A DNA stretch of 5,255 bases, from assembly GCA_013203015.1 (NCBI GenBank), contig JABMPO010000024.1, positions 1 to 5,255 on the forward strand, in the 5' to 3' direction. A program made the translations under genes and the position numbers. This DNA comes from Fidelibacterota bacterium. GTDB lineage: Bacteria; Fidelibacterota; Marinisomatia; Marinisomatales; TCS56. The notes under the pieces are model-generated. The model saw only the letters and a list, made by a program, of their open reading frames with translations. It was not told the DNA's origin and did not search any database. Of the stretch, positions 1 to 5,255 are shown piece by piece; the first letter of the stretch is position 1; every line of letters starts with the position of its first letter.

Positions 1-3000
1 AAACCCGATTATAATCCCAACGATCCCCTTTTTACTCAGCAATGGCATTTACCAAATATTCAAGCTACTGAAGCCTGGGATTTATGGGATATTAGCAGTG
101 GACAGATTCCCGGTGTCGATTCTACCCGCGTAATCAAAGTTGGAGTAGTCGATACGGGTGTTGAATGGGATCACCCTGATCTGGTTGAAAATATCTGGCA
201 AAATCTTGGAGAAGACACCAACAATAACGGCGTTACAATTATCCAATCGGGCAGCACCTGGATATTTGATCCAGGTGATTTAAACGGCATCGATGACGAT
301 GGCGATGGCTATATTGATGATCTGATCGGCTGGGATACTGAAGGCAGTGTCCATACCAATGGCGATAACGATCCAACGCCGCCTACAGTCGGCATCGCCC
401 CAGATCATGGTACCAATGTCTCTGGCTGCGTTTCCGGGGTAACCAATAATGGAATAGGAATCGCTGCCGTGGGTTGGGGTATAAAAATTATCCCGGTTAA
501 AATTACCAACGACAGCAATGGCGATCTGGTCGGTGGTTATAGTGGTGTTTTATACGCCGCCAAGGCCGGAGCCGACGTAATCAATTGCAGTTGGGGCGGC
601 TATGGCTACAATGGTGGCAGCCAAAGCATTATTAATGTAGCCCATAATACCTATGGTTCGATTATTGTCGCATCCGCTGGTAATGGCTATCAAAATATGG
701 GTCCAACCAACACGGATCCACATTATCCGTCCGGTTATGATAATGTAATATCGGTAACCGCAACCGATGATGTGAATGATAGCTTCGGCTGTTGGGCTAC
801 GGCCGGTACGACTGTCGATCTGGCAGCTCCCGGATCAGGAATCTGGACAACTGATTTAAACGATGGCTATGAGAGCGTACCGGGGACTTCTTTTTCTTCA
901 CCAATTGTAGCCGGGGCGGTAGGGCTGTTATGGTCCAAATTCCCTGATGAAACTCAAGCCTGGATTGAAGATCGAATTGTCAATTCTACCGATTATTTTT
1001 CAGATATGGATCGTAATTGTCCAGTACGCAATGATGGTGATGCCAGTTCGCATACCGAGAGTATGACCGGTCTTCTAGGTTCCGGTCGGTTAAATATTTT
1101 TAAAGCACTGGCCGGTGGACTATATCCAAGTCTCATAGTTGGTGAAGTCAATCTGCAAAACGATACTGATGGGGACGGTATTTTTAATCCTGGTGAAACT
1201 GTTAAATTGAAGCCAATATTGATTAATGAAGACGGATGGGCAACTGCAACTGCTGTTTTTGCCATCCTTTCTACCAGCGATCCCCGAATAACAGTGCTCG
1301 ATAATTTAATTGACCTTAATGGTGATATTCCTGCTGGTCAATCATCCTTCAGTCTGTTCGATTCATTTCAGATTGAAGCTGATCCGGACGCGGCAACCGG
1401 TTCCGTTGAATTGTCAGTGACATTATATGCCGGCCAGGAACCCTATCTTTATGTGAATGATGAGCTGATAACGGTTGCTCTGGGCTTGAACCAAAGATAT
1501 TTTCCTTATTCAACCGGAGCACCAGTTAAAACATCGCCCATCGCAGTGGATATCAATGGCGATGGAAACAAAGAAATATTCTTTGGAACTGATGATTTTA
1601 AACTCCATGGAGTGAGTTCCACTGGTGAGATTTTACCCGGTTTTCCGTTGACTGTGGGAAATCAAATCAGGTCGAGTGTTGCTGCAGCCGACTTGGATAA
1701 CGATGGTGATATTGAATTGGTTTTCGGATCAAAAGATAAAAATCTCTATATTATTGAGGGAGATGGTACAATCCAGCAGACCTATACTTCCACCGGTTAT
1801 ATCTACGGTACCCCGGCTTTAGCGGATTTGGACGGAGATGACGATCTTGAAATAATATTTGGAACAACCTTGCTGAGCGGACCAATCCAAAGTGGTTCGG
1901 TTTATGCAATACATCATGACGGTACTGATGTTTCCGGGTATCCGATTGATGTTGGTGAGATAATCATGGCCGCGCCTGCGGTGGGTGATATAGACTATGA
2001 CGGTATTATCGATGTAGTCGTGGGAACCTGGAATAATAATATTTTTGCAGTATCGTCCGCGGATTCGATCAAAGCGGGATTTCCCTATACCACTGGAAAT
2101 AGGATTAATGTCGCACCAGTTTTGGCAAATTTGACCGGTGATGAAAAGCTCGAACTGGTAATCGGCAGCGATGATGGCTCACTTTATATCTATAACCATG
2201 ATGGTACGATCGCCAAGGAAATCACCACAACCGGATATATTCGTGGCGGTATTGCCCTGCATGACGTTGATAATGACAATTATCCTGAAATTTTTTGGGG
2301 TGGCTATGACAGCAAATTGCACGCTTATAACCTGTCCCTTGATTCGGAATTAGCGGGCTGGCCAATTGATGTCGGGCAAATAATCTCAGTCTCGCCGGTA
2401 ATTGTCGATCTGGATGGCGATGAAATTGTTGAAATTGTCTGTGCCCATATAGGTGGTCAAGTGTTAGCTTTTTCTTTGGATGGCAACCCTGTGGGTAATT
2501 TCCCGGTTACGACTTCAGGCGCGGTTGAGGGTTCTCCTGGTATTTTTGATATTGATGGCGACGGTGATCTCGAGATCTTAGTGGGGACTTCCAACGGGTT
2601 AGATATATTCGACTACAAATACAGCATGGGAGTTGGTGATTCATGGAATGTTTTCAGGGGTTCCTTGCGCCGTACCGGATATTTTCAGGATGCGATTCTG
2701 GCAATAGAAAGTCAAACTGATATTGCCGAGATTCCCACTAAATTCTCGGTCAGCGATAATTTTCCCAATCCATTTAATCCAGATACTCGATTTGAGATTC
2801 AATTACCGGAGAATAGCCGTGTTTCAGTCAGTATATTTGATGTTACCGGACGCCGGGTAGCGGAATTATTAAATGAAGACCTGGCAGCCGGGATTCATAA
2901 GTTGCACTGGAATGGCCGTGAAATGAATTACGGTTTTGCTCCGTCAGGCGTTTATTTTCTTAAGGTTGTAGCCGGCGGTTATTCCCACACACAGAAAATG

Positions 3001-3015
3001 GTGCTGGTAAAATAG
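1..3015 (+). CDS. Secreted subtilisin-like (S8) serine protease with FG-GAP propeller and T9SS sorting domain, 5' partial
   Basis: The reading frame is open from base 1 to TAG at 3013-3015 (1004 residues visible). The true start lies upstream, and the missing part should be a signal peptide and propeptide, because base 1 falls just before the mature S8 domain (NDPLFTQQWHL, then ATEAWD). Numbering from base 1, the catalytic residues are Asp51 in VVDTGVEWDHPDL, His136 in DHGTNVSG and Ser297 in GTSFSSPIVAG, with oxyanion Asn228 in SAGNG. The triad is complete, so it should be active. An Asp-rich insertion (about residues 95-111) resembling a calcium loop separates Asp51 from His136. S8 ends near residue 370. 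An Ig-like region (about 378-500) containing DTDGDGIFNPGE follows, then eight FG-GAP-type repeats (517-865) and a T9SS type A sorting domain (911-1004). Inferred role: exported endopeptidase, attached to the surface or released by T9SS. Natural substrate is unknown. The GTG at 469 is internal and would remove Asp51 and His136, so it is not the start. Confidence 0.93.
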   Translation, partial: KPDYNPNDPLFTQQWHLPNIQATEAWDLWDISSGQIPGVDSTRVIKVGVVDTGVEWDHPDLVENIWQNLGEDTNNNGVTIIQSGSTWIFDPGDLNGIDDDGDGYIDDLIGWDTEGSVHTNGDNDPTPPTVGIAPDHGTNVSGCVSGVTNNGIGIAAVGWGIKIIPVKITNDSNGDLVGGYSGVLYAAKAGADVINCSWGGYGYNGGSQSIINVAHNTYGSIIVASAGNGYQNMGPTNTDPHYPSGYDNVISVTATDDVNDSFGCWATAGTTVDLAAPGSGIWTTDLNDGYESVPGTSFSSPIVAGAVGLLWSKFPDETQAWIEDRIVNSTDYFSDMDRNCPVRNDGDASSHTESMTGLLGSGRLNIFKALAGGLYPSLIVGEVNLQNDTDGDGIFNPGETVKLKPILINEDGWATATAVFAILSTSDPRITVLDNLIDLNGDIPAGQSSFSLFDSFQIEADPDAATGSVELSVTLYAGQEPYLYVNDELITVALGLNQRYFPYSTGAPVKTSPIAVDINGDGNKEIFFGTDDFKLHGVSSTGEILPGFPLTVGNQIRSSVAAADLDNDGDIELVFGSKDKNLYIIEGDGTIQQTYTSTGYIYGTPALADLDGDDDLEIIFGTTLLSGPIQSGSVYAIHHDGTDVSGYPIDVGEIIMAAPAVGDIDYDGIIDVVVGTWNNNIFAVSSADSIKAGFPYTTGNRINVAPVLANLTGDEKLELVIGSDDGSLYIYNHDGTIAKEITTTGYIRGGIALHDVDNDNYPEIFWGGYDSKLHAYNLSLDSELAGWPIDVGQIISVSPVIVDLDGDEIVEIVCAHIGGQVLAFSLDGNPVGNFPVTTSGAVEGSPGIFDIDGDGDLEILVGTSNGLDIFDYKYSMGVGDSWNVFRGSLRRTGYFQDAILAIESQTDIAEIPTKFSVSDNFPNPFNPDTRFEIQLPENSRVSVSIFDVTGRRVAELLNEDLAAGIHKLHWNGREMNYGFAPSGVYFLKVVAGGYSHTQKMVLVK
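1549..2610 (+). repeat. Eight FG-GAP/VCBS-type protein repeats within the protease gene
   Basis: Eight Asp-rich motifs of the form D-hydrophobic-D/N-x-D-x-x-x-(E/D)-hydrophobic-hydrophobic-hydrophobic-G start at residues 517, 564, 609, 663, 710, 755, 803 and 850, a period of 45-54 residues (mostly 45-48). Examples are DINGDGNKEIFFG, DLDNDGDIELVFG and DIDGDGDLEILVG. Each is followed by a strand and an aromatic or hydrophobic strand such as LYIIEGDGT. This is the pattern of calcium-binding FG-GAP/VCBS blades, which fold as a seven- or eight-bladed beta-propeller. Repeats 5 (NLTGDEKLELVIG) and 6 (DVDNDNYPEIFWG) have weakened Asp sites. The repeats are diverged at DNA level, so this is an old protein repeat, not a recent tandem duplication. 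Likely role is binding or spacing between protease and anchor. Confidence 0.85.
2731..3012 (+). other. T9SS type A C-terminal sorting domain of the protease
   Basis: Residues 911-1004 contain NFPNPFNPDT, a central VSIFDVTGRRV strand, HWNG and SGVYFLKV, ending in QKMVLVK. This matches the Por secretion-system C-terminal sorting domain, and its second half also resembles the FlgD Ig-like fold. In T9SS organisms this domain directs periplasmic cargo through the outer-membrane translocon and is usually cleaved there. The call rests on motif recognition, and no T9SS machinery gene is in the window to confirm it. Confidence 0.9.
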
Positions 3016-3027
3016 TATCACACGCTA

Positions 3028-3056
3028 TTGACATAAAGAAAAAATTGTGATTGATT
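3028..3056 (+). promoter_or_regulatory. Candidate sigma70-type promoter of the second gene
   Basis: A perfect -35 box TTGACA lies at 3028-3033. After 17 bases comes TTGATT at 3051-3056, a poor -10 box (3 of 6), but with an upstream TG at 3048-3049 (extended -10). A start near A3063 would give a leader of about 50 bases that begins with a stem-loop. The gene could equally be read from the protease transcript, since no terminator separates them. FCB-group bacteria may use a different primary sigma consensus, which lowers confidence. Confidence 0.4.
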
Positions 3057-3063
3057 AAAAACA

Positions 3064-3085
3064 GGTGGAACATTTAGCTTCCACC
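3064..3085 (+). other. Stem-loop in the leader of the second gene
   Basis: GGTGGAA (3064-3070) pairs with TTCCACC (3079-3085), a perfect 7-bp stem with an 8-base loop. No T run follows (the next bases are ACCCAATATATT), so it is not a typical intrinsic terminator for the protease gene. If transcription starts near 3063 the hairpin sits at the extreme 5' end of the mRNA, a position known to protect transcripts from 5'-dependent decay. That role is inference. Confidence 0.55.
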
Positions 3086-3097
3086 ACCCAATATATT

Positions 3098-3108
3098 GGA
3101 GTAAAGGA
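3098..3108 (+). promoter_or_regulatory. Ribosome binding site of the second gene
   Basis: Two purine-rich candidates lie upstream of ATG 3112: GGAG at 3098-3101 (10 bases before the start) and AAAGGA at 3103-3108 (3 bases before the start). The GGAG spacing is slightly long and the AAAGGA spacing short. Together they support ATG 3112, which also gives a complete signal peptide. Confidence 0.6.
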
Positions 3109-3111
3109 AAG

Positions 3112-4056
3112 ATGTTAAGAAATAGAATACGATTGGCACTGATATTATTAATGGCAATGAGTCTAGCGTTTGCCATCGATTGTCCGGCTGATTCATCATA
3201 TCACATTGACCTACGTACCATGTTGCCGGATGGATCGCCTAATCCTACTTACGGCCAACAAATTGCGACAGGATTGTGTGCCTGTCTTGAGTTTGGGCAG
3301 ATGTTGGAAGCTTCGGATACAACTTTAATATTATCTGTTATTATGGTAGATAATGAACCGGTTCGTGGAATTGAACTTGATCTTTACCATAATGTGCCCG
3401 GTTTGCTTGAATATGGTGGAGTGATAGAGAAAGGGTCGAAGCTTGAGAATGTCACCGACGATAATGGCGTTCCCAAAACTATGACTTTATTAGCTAACCA
3501 GTTGGTGGACTATGTAAAGGTTATGGCTTACAGTACAGCACGTGCTCAGACCAGCGGTGATGGTCTGGAGGGTGAATTATTCCGCATTACCTACAACATT
3601 CCCAGCGGAATTACATCACTTCCCGATAGCATCGCTTTCAGTATTGGTCAGTGCAATATCCCCGGCACATCTAAAGAACCAAGCATTTTAAACGTTGTCT
3701 GTTCCTATCCAGATACTTTAAATCCGGTAAATATTAATATTTTTCTCGGGACTGATCTGAGTTCAGCCACTATACCTCAAGAATTTCAATTGGGACAGAA
3801 TTATCCGAATCCGTTCAACCCTTTCACCAGAATTTCTTATTCTGTGCCAGTAGCCGGTAATATTAGAATCAATATATATAATGTGCTTGGACAGAGGATT
3901 AGGACATTATTAAATACTGAACACATTCCCGGTAATTATGAAATCGAATGGAATGGCCTTGATTCCGATCGTAAGCAAGTTGCCTCGGGTGTGTATTTCT
4001 ATGAAATGAAATCAAGCCAGTTTGTTGCCCGGAAAAAAATGTTATTCCTTAGATAG
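3112..4056 (+). CDS. Secreted cohesin-like beta-sandwich protein with T9SS sorting domain
   Basis: This 314-residue protein starts with a Sec signal peptide: a basic stretch MLRNRIR, then a hydrophobic core to about residue 20, with signal peptidase I cleavage predicted after Ala21 (AFA|ID). C24 is not in a lipobox, so a lipoprotein is unlikely. Residues about 66-210 look like a cohesin/carbohydrate-binding beta-sandwich: hydrophobic strands around LILSVIMVD, then RGIELDLYHNVPGLLEYGG and, later, GDGLEGELFRITYNIP, which recalls the cohesin pattern of an early strand-loop and a late DG-L-x-x-I-x-Y/F strand. The fold call is inferred from pattern only. Cysteines at 56, 58, 181 and 197 could form disulfides after export. 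Residues 223-314 are a T9SS type A domain (NYPNPFNPFT, INIYNVLGQRI, EWNG, SGVYFYEM). It is divergent from the protease's copy, so the two are not a recent duplicate. No enzymatic motif is visible. A surface binding or structural role is possible, and the ligand is unknown. Confidence 0.88.
   Translation: MLRNRIRLALILLMAMSLAFAIDCPADSSYHIDLRTMLPDGSPNPTYGQQIATGLCACLEFGQMLEASDTTLILSVIMVDNEPVRGIELDLYHNVPGLLEYGGVIEKGSKLENVTDDNGVPKTMTLLANQLVDYVKVMAYSTARAQTSGDGLEGELFRITYNIPSGITSLPDSIAFSIGQCNIPGTSKEPSILNVVCSYPDTLNPVNINIFLGTDLSSATIPQEFQLGQNYPNPFNPFTRISYSVPVAGNIRINIYNVLGQRIRTLLNTEHIPGNYEIEWNGLDSDRKQVASGVYFYEMKSSQFVARKKMLFLR
3778..4053 (+). other. T9SS type A C-terminal sorting domain of the cohesin-like protein
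   Basis: Residues 223-314 begin with EFQLGQNYPNPFNPFT and continue with INIYNVLGQRIRTLL, YEIEWNG and ASGVYFYEMK, ending in KKMLFLR. The order and spacing of motifs match the domain at the end of the upstream protease. The short basic/hydrophobic tail is also typical. It marks the protein as likely T9SS cargo. Confidence 0.88.
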
Positions 4057-4085
4057 TTATCGTTAAAAGATTATCCAAAAACGTT

Positions 4086-4124
4086 AAATTCCTCTGTCTG
4101 TTTTGCGGGCAGAGGAATTTTTTT
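4086..4124 (+). terminator. Strong intrinsic terminator after the second gene, abutting the next start codon
   Basis: TTCCTCTGTCTG (4089-4100) pairs with CGGGCAGAGGAA (4106-4117) through a 5-base loop TTTTG, giving 12 pairs including two G-U wobbles. AAA at 4086-4088 can add three pairs with the start of the T run. Seven T bases (4118-4124) follow. This is a textbook Rho-independent terminator lying 29 bases after the TAG of the second gene. The T run is immediately followed by ATG 4125, and the 3' arm contains AGAGGA (4111-4116), the only plausible Shine-Dalgarno of the next gene. Confidence 0.88.
4111..4116 (+). promoter_or_regulatory. Shine-Dalgarno of the third gene, inside the terminator stem
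   Basis: AGAGGA at 4111-4116 has its core GAGG 9 bases before ATG 4125, near-ideal spacing. These bases are part of the 3' arm of the terminator hairpin, so the site is sequestered whenever the hairpin forms. No other purine-rich site lies at suitable distance. Use of this site is inferred from position. Confidence 0.6.
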
Positions 4125-5036
4125 ATGACTAGATTAATAAAACTGGGATTAGTTATTAGCGCTGTGATTGTCAGTGCTCAAACCCCCAATTATGCTATTC
4201 AACAAGCGGCAAAAGAATGGCGGGATTATACTTCATTTCAGCGAGATGAATTGATTTCATATTGCGGATTTTTATATTCTGAGGAGCAGTATGATCGCGC
4301 CATATTGGGTTATTTCCAATACCTGTACCGATTTCCGGGTGATTCAATCGAATCGCTGATTACTTACCGAATTGCCCGTTGTTACGAACTGACCGGTAAG
4401 ACTCAATTGGCAGTATCGTATTTTAATCGTGTATTAGAAATTTCAGATAGTTCTAATGAGGTAAACCGCCTGGCTTGGTATCACATGTTAAGCATATTTG
4501 TTGCTGAGGAAAAATATGACACCGTACTCCAGTTGACAATGAATGCCAGTGATCCTTTTGATATCATTTTCCGGAGCTATGTGCATTTACATAAAATGGA
4601 ATGGGAAGACGCCCGGCAAGCTATAAAAGCCGCTGAAGCTAAGTTCAATAATCGTGGATATTCACGCCTGGCCCGACCATTATTACAGGCGATTGAAGAT
4701 ATACAACAGGTTCCCCGTAAAAAAACCGTAATTGCAGCCCTGGCATCCATTATTCCCGGGGGTGGATTTGCTTATCTTGATAAATGGGATTCTGCAACTG
4801 CTTCGGCACTTTCTTTTTATGGTTTAATCATTGCCGGATATGCCTATAAATCAAATTCCGGGATTTTGATACCGGTGGTATTGACGGCATCAGGAGTATA
4901 TGCTGCCAGCATCTGGAAAGCAGTATCCAGCGTTCAGGCAACTAATCACAATAACTTGCAAAGGTACATCGATTATATTATAGAACGGTATCCGGTCAGC
5001 GGGTTTGTCGACTTGGATGAGCCGGAGATATTTTAA
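4125..5036 (+). CDS. TPR-repeat membrane protein of unknown function
   Basis: This 303-residue protein is not one I can name. The start ATG 4125 gives a good export signal: MTRLIK followed by a hydrophobic stretch to about residue 18 (ending VSAQ), so it is signal-peptide-like or an N-terminal anchor. Residues about 41-140 form helical repeats of TPR type: EEQYDRAILGYFQYLYRFPGD and LITYRIARCYELTGKTQLAVSYFNRVLE are two clear units, and a third, weaker unit is at 115-140. A charged linker (PRKK, 197-200) leads to a membrane region: a hydrophobic stretch with SIIPGGGFAYLDKW (208-221), and probable membrane spans at about 225-242 and 246-266. The IPGGGxxYxxKW signature resembles that of small membrane modules found in DUF5683-like and TPR proteins of Bacteroidetes-type genomes. 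An amphipathic helix (278-290) and acidic tail end the protein. The likely topology places the TPR part in the periplasm. It may help assemble an envelope complex, but this is speculative. Confidence 0.82.
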   Translation: MTRLIKLGLVISAVIVSAQTPNYAIQQAAKEWRDYTSFQRDELISYCGFLYSEEQYDRAILGYFQYLYRFPGDSIESLITYRIARCYELTGKTQLAVSYFNRVLEISDSSNEVNRLAWYHMLSIFVAEEKYDTVLQLTMNASDPFDIIFRSYVHLHKMEWEDARQAIKAAEAKFNNRGYSRLARPLLQAIEDIQQVPRKKTVIAALASIIPGGGFAYLDKWDSATASALSFYGLIIAGYAYKSNSGILIPVVLTASGVYAASIWKAVSSVQATNHNNLQRYIDYIIERYPVSGFVDLDEPEIF

Positions 5037-5055
5037 AATATATTCTACATATTTA

Positions 5056-5083
5056 TTGACTCGGTTGTAAAACGGACTCTAAT
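5056..5083 (+). promoter_or_regulatory. Ribosomal RNA operon promoter
   Basis: The -35 box TTGACT (5056-5061) is followed after 16 bases by TCTAAT (5078-5083), 5 of 6 matches to each consensus. The region just upstream (5035-5055) is nearly all A/T, as in an UP element. Downstream, TTCCGGGGC (5084-5092) is a GC-rich discriminator of the type associated with stringent (ppGpp) control of rRNA promoters. A start near 5088-5091 would put the leader hairpin right at the RNA 5' end. Position about 110-115 bases before the 16S start is typical. Confidence 0.7.
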
Positions 5084-5090
5084 TTCCGGG

Positions 5091-5115
5091 GCTGCGCAAG
5101 AAGAGAAAACGCAGC
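5091..5115 (+). other. Stem-loop at the start of the rRNA leader
   Basis: GCTGCG (5091-5096) pairs with CGCAGC (5110-5115), a perfect 6-bp GC-rich stem with a purine-rich 13-base loop. It begins at or just after the predicted transcription start. No T run follows within the next bases that would make it a terminator. It may protect the nascent pre-rRNA or act in antitermination. Confidence 0.5.
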
Positions 5116-5128
5116 GTTTCTAATTAAA

Positions 5129-5140
5129 GTTATTTGAAAA
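5129..5140 (+). promoter_or_regulatory. boxA-like antitermination element in the rRNA leader
   Basis: GTTATTTGAAAA differs by one base from GTTCTTTGAAAA, a leader boxA form known from rRNA operons of several bacteria and bound by NusB/NusE. It lies about 61 bases before the 16S start, as expected. A small inverted repeat follows directly (TTTGG 5141-5145 with CCAAA 5156-5160). The match is short, so the call is tentative. Confidence 0.45.
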
Positions 5141-5201
5141 TTTGGTATGCGTGGTCCAAACGTCAATTAGGACACATAGTCGACACAGGAAAATCAAACA
5201 T

Positions 5202-5255
5202 ACAATGGAGAGTTTGATCCTTGCTCAGGACGAACGCTGGCGGCGTGCTTAACAC
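5202..5255 (+). rRNA. rrs: 16S ribosomal RNA, 5' end only
   Basis: From AGAGTTTGATC (5209-5219) the sequence follows the universal bacterial 16S 5' end through GCTCAGGACGAACGCTGGCGG to CTTAACAC. Aligned without gaps to E. coli numbering, base 5201+n corresponds to position n, so the mature 5' end lies near 5202 and the window stops at about position 54. The 3' remainder is outside the window. A T occurs at E. coli position 21 where G is usual (CCTTGCTCAG instead of CCTGGCTCAG), which falls in the 5' terminal helix and in the site of the common 27F primer. The rest of the stretch is normal, which argues for a functional gene. Confidence 0.96.

Noticed and set aside
469..471. GTG as start codon of the protease gene
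   Set aside because: The same frame is open to base 1 and holds the catalytic Asp and His upstream; starting here would destroy the active site.
993..1265. Minus-strand open frame of 90 codons
   Set aside because: It lies wholly inside the well-supported protease gene, on the opposite strand, with no ribosome site or recognisable domain. The protease frame has clear family motifs here.
2171..2353. Plus-strand open frame of 60 codons in another frame
   Set aside because: It overlaps the FG-GAP repeats of the protease, and its composition is what a shifted reading of those repeats would give. No independent signal.
3064..3085. Hairpin as a terminator for the protease gene
   Set aside because: The stem is good, but no T run follows it; the next bases are ACCCAATATATT. 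Recorded as a leader stem-loop instead.
3112..3190. Second gene product as a lipoprotein
   Set aside because: Cys24 follows a hydrophobic segment but is preceded by Ile-Asp, so there is no lipobox; AFA at 19-21 fits signal peptidase I better.
2731..4053. The two sorting domains as a recent duplication
   Set aside because: They share the motif order but differ widely in both protein and DNA sequence, so each looks like an independently evolved member of the common cargo domain.
1..5255. Mobile element, CRISPR array, tRNA or defence island
   Set aside because: No terminal inverted repeats, transposase or integrase motifs, regularly spaced direct repeats or tRNA-like cloverleaf were seen.

Overview
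The window reads left to right on the + strand and is almost fully coding. It holds the 3' part of a large secreted subtilisin-type protease gene (1-3015, 5' end outside the window), a smaller secreted beta-rich protein (3112-4056), a TPR-containing membrane protein (4125-5036), and then a rRNA leader with the first ~54 bases of a 16S rRNA gene (from ~5202, 3' end outside the window).

Organism: the first two proteins end in the type IX secretion (T9SS type A, Por-like) C-terminal domain, with the motifs NFPNPFNPDT and NYPNPFNP, then WNG, SGVYF and a basic/hydrophobic end. This domain is characteristic of the Fibrobacteres-Chlorobi-Bacteroidetes superphylum and its candidate relatives. The xPNPFNPxT form is common in lineages such as Marinimicrobia, KSB1, Cloacimonadota and Zixibacteria. 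The visible 16S start is clearly bacterial but too short to name a phylum. I infer an FCB-group bacterium, perhaps an uncultured one, and do not claim a phylum. Base composition is moderate to AT-leaning and similar across the genes, with no visible sign of recent transfer.

Layout: gene 1 joins an S8 catalytic domain, an Ig-like linker, an eight-repeat FG-GAP/VCBS beta-propeller and a T9SS sorting domain. A 96-bp gap carries a candidate promoter, a stem-loop and a ribosome binding site for gene 2. Gene 2 is a signal peptide plus a cohesin-like beta-sandwich plus a T9SS sorting domain. A strong intrinsic terminator follows gene 2, and its T tract touches the ATG of gene 3, so the terminator's 3' arm also contains the only good Shine-Dalgarno sequence of gene 3. 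Gene 3 runs towards the rRNA operon with no visible terminator. The rRNA operon has its own sigma70-like promoter (TTGACT-N16-TCTAAT) with a GC-rich discriminator, a leader hairpin and a boxA-like element.

How they work together: genes 1 and 2 look like two independent T9SS cargo proteins destined for the cell surface or medium (degradation or adhesion). Gene 3 is probably an inner-membrane/periplasmic housekeeping or envelope protein of unknown function. I see no mobile element, CRISPR array, tRNA or recognisable defence system, and no convincing wholly new system. The most unusual item is the overlap of terminator and ribosome binding site in front of gene 3.
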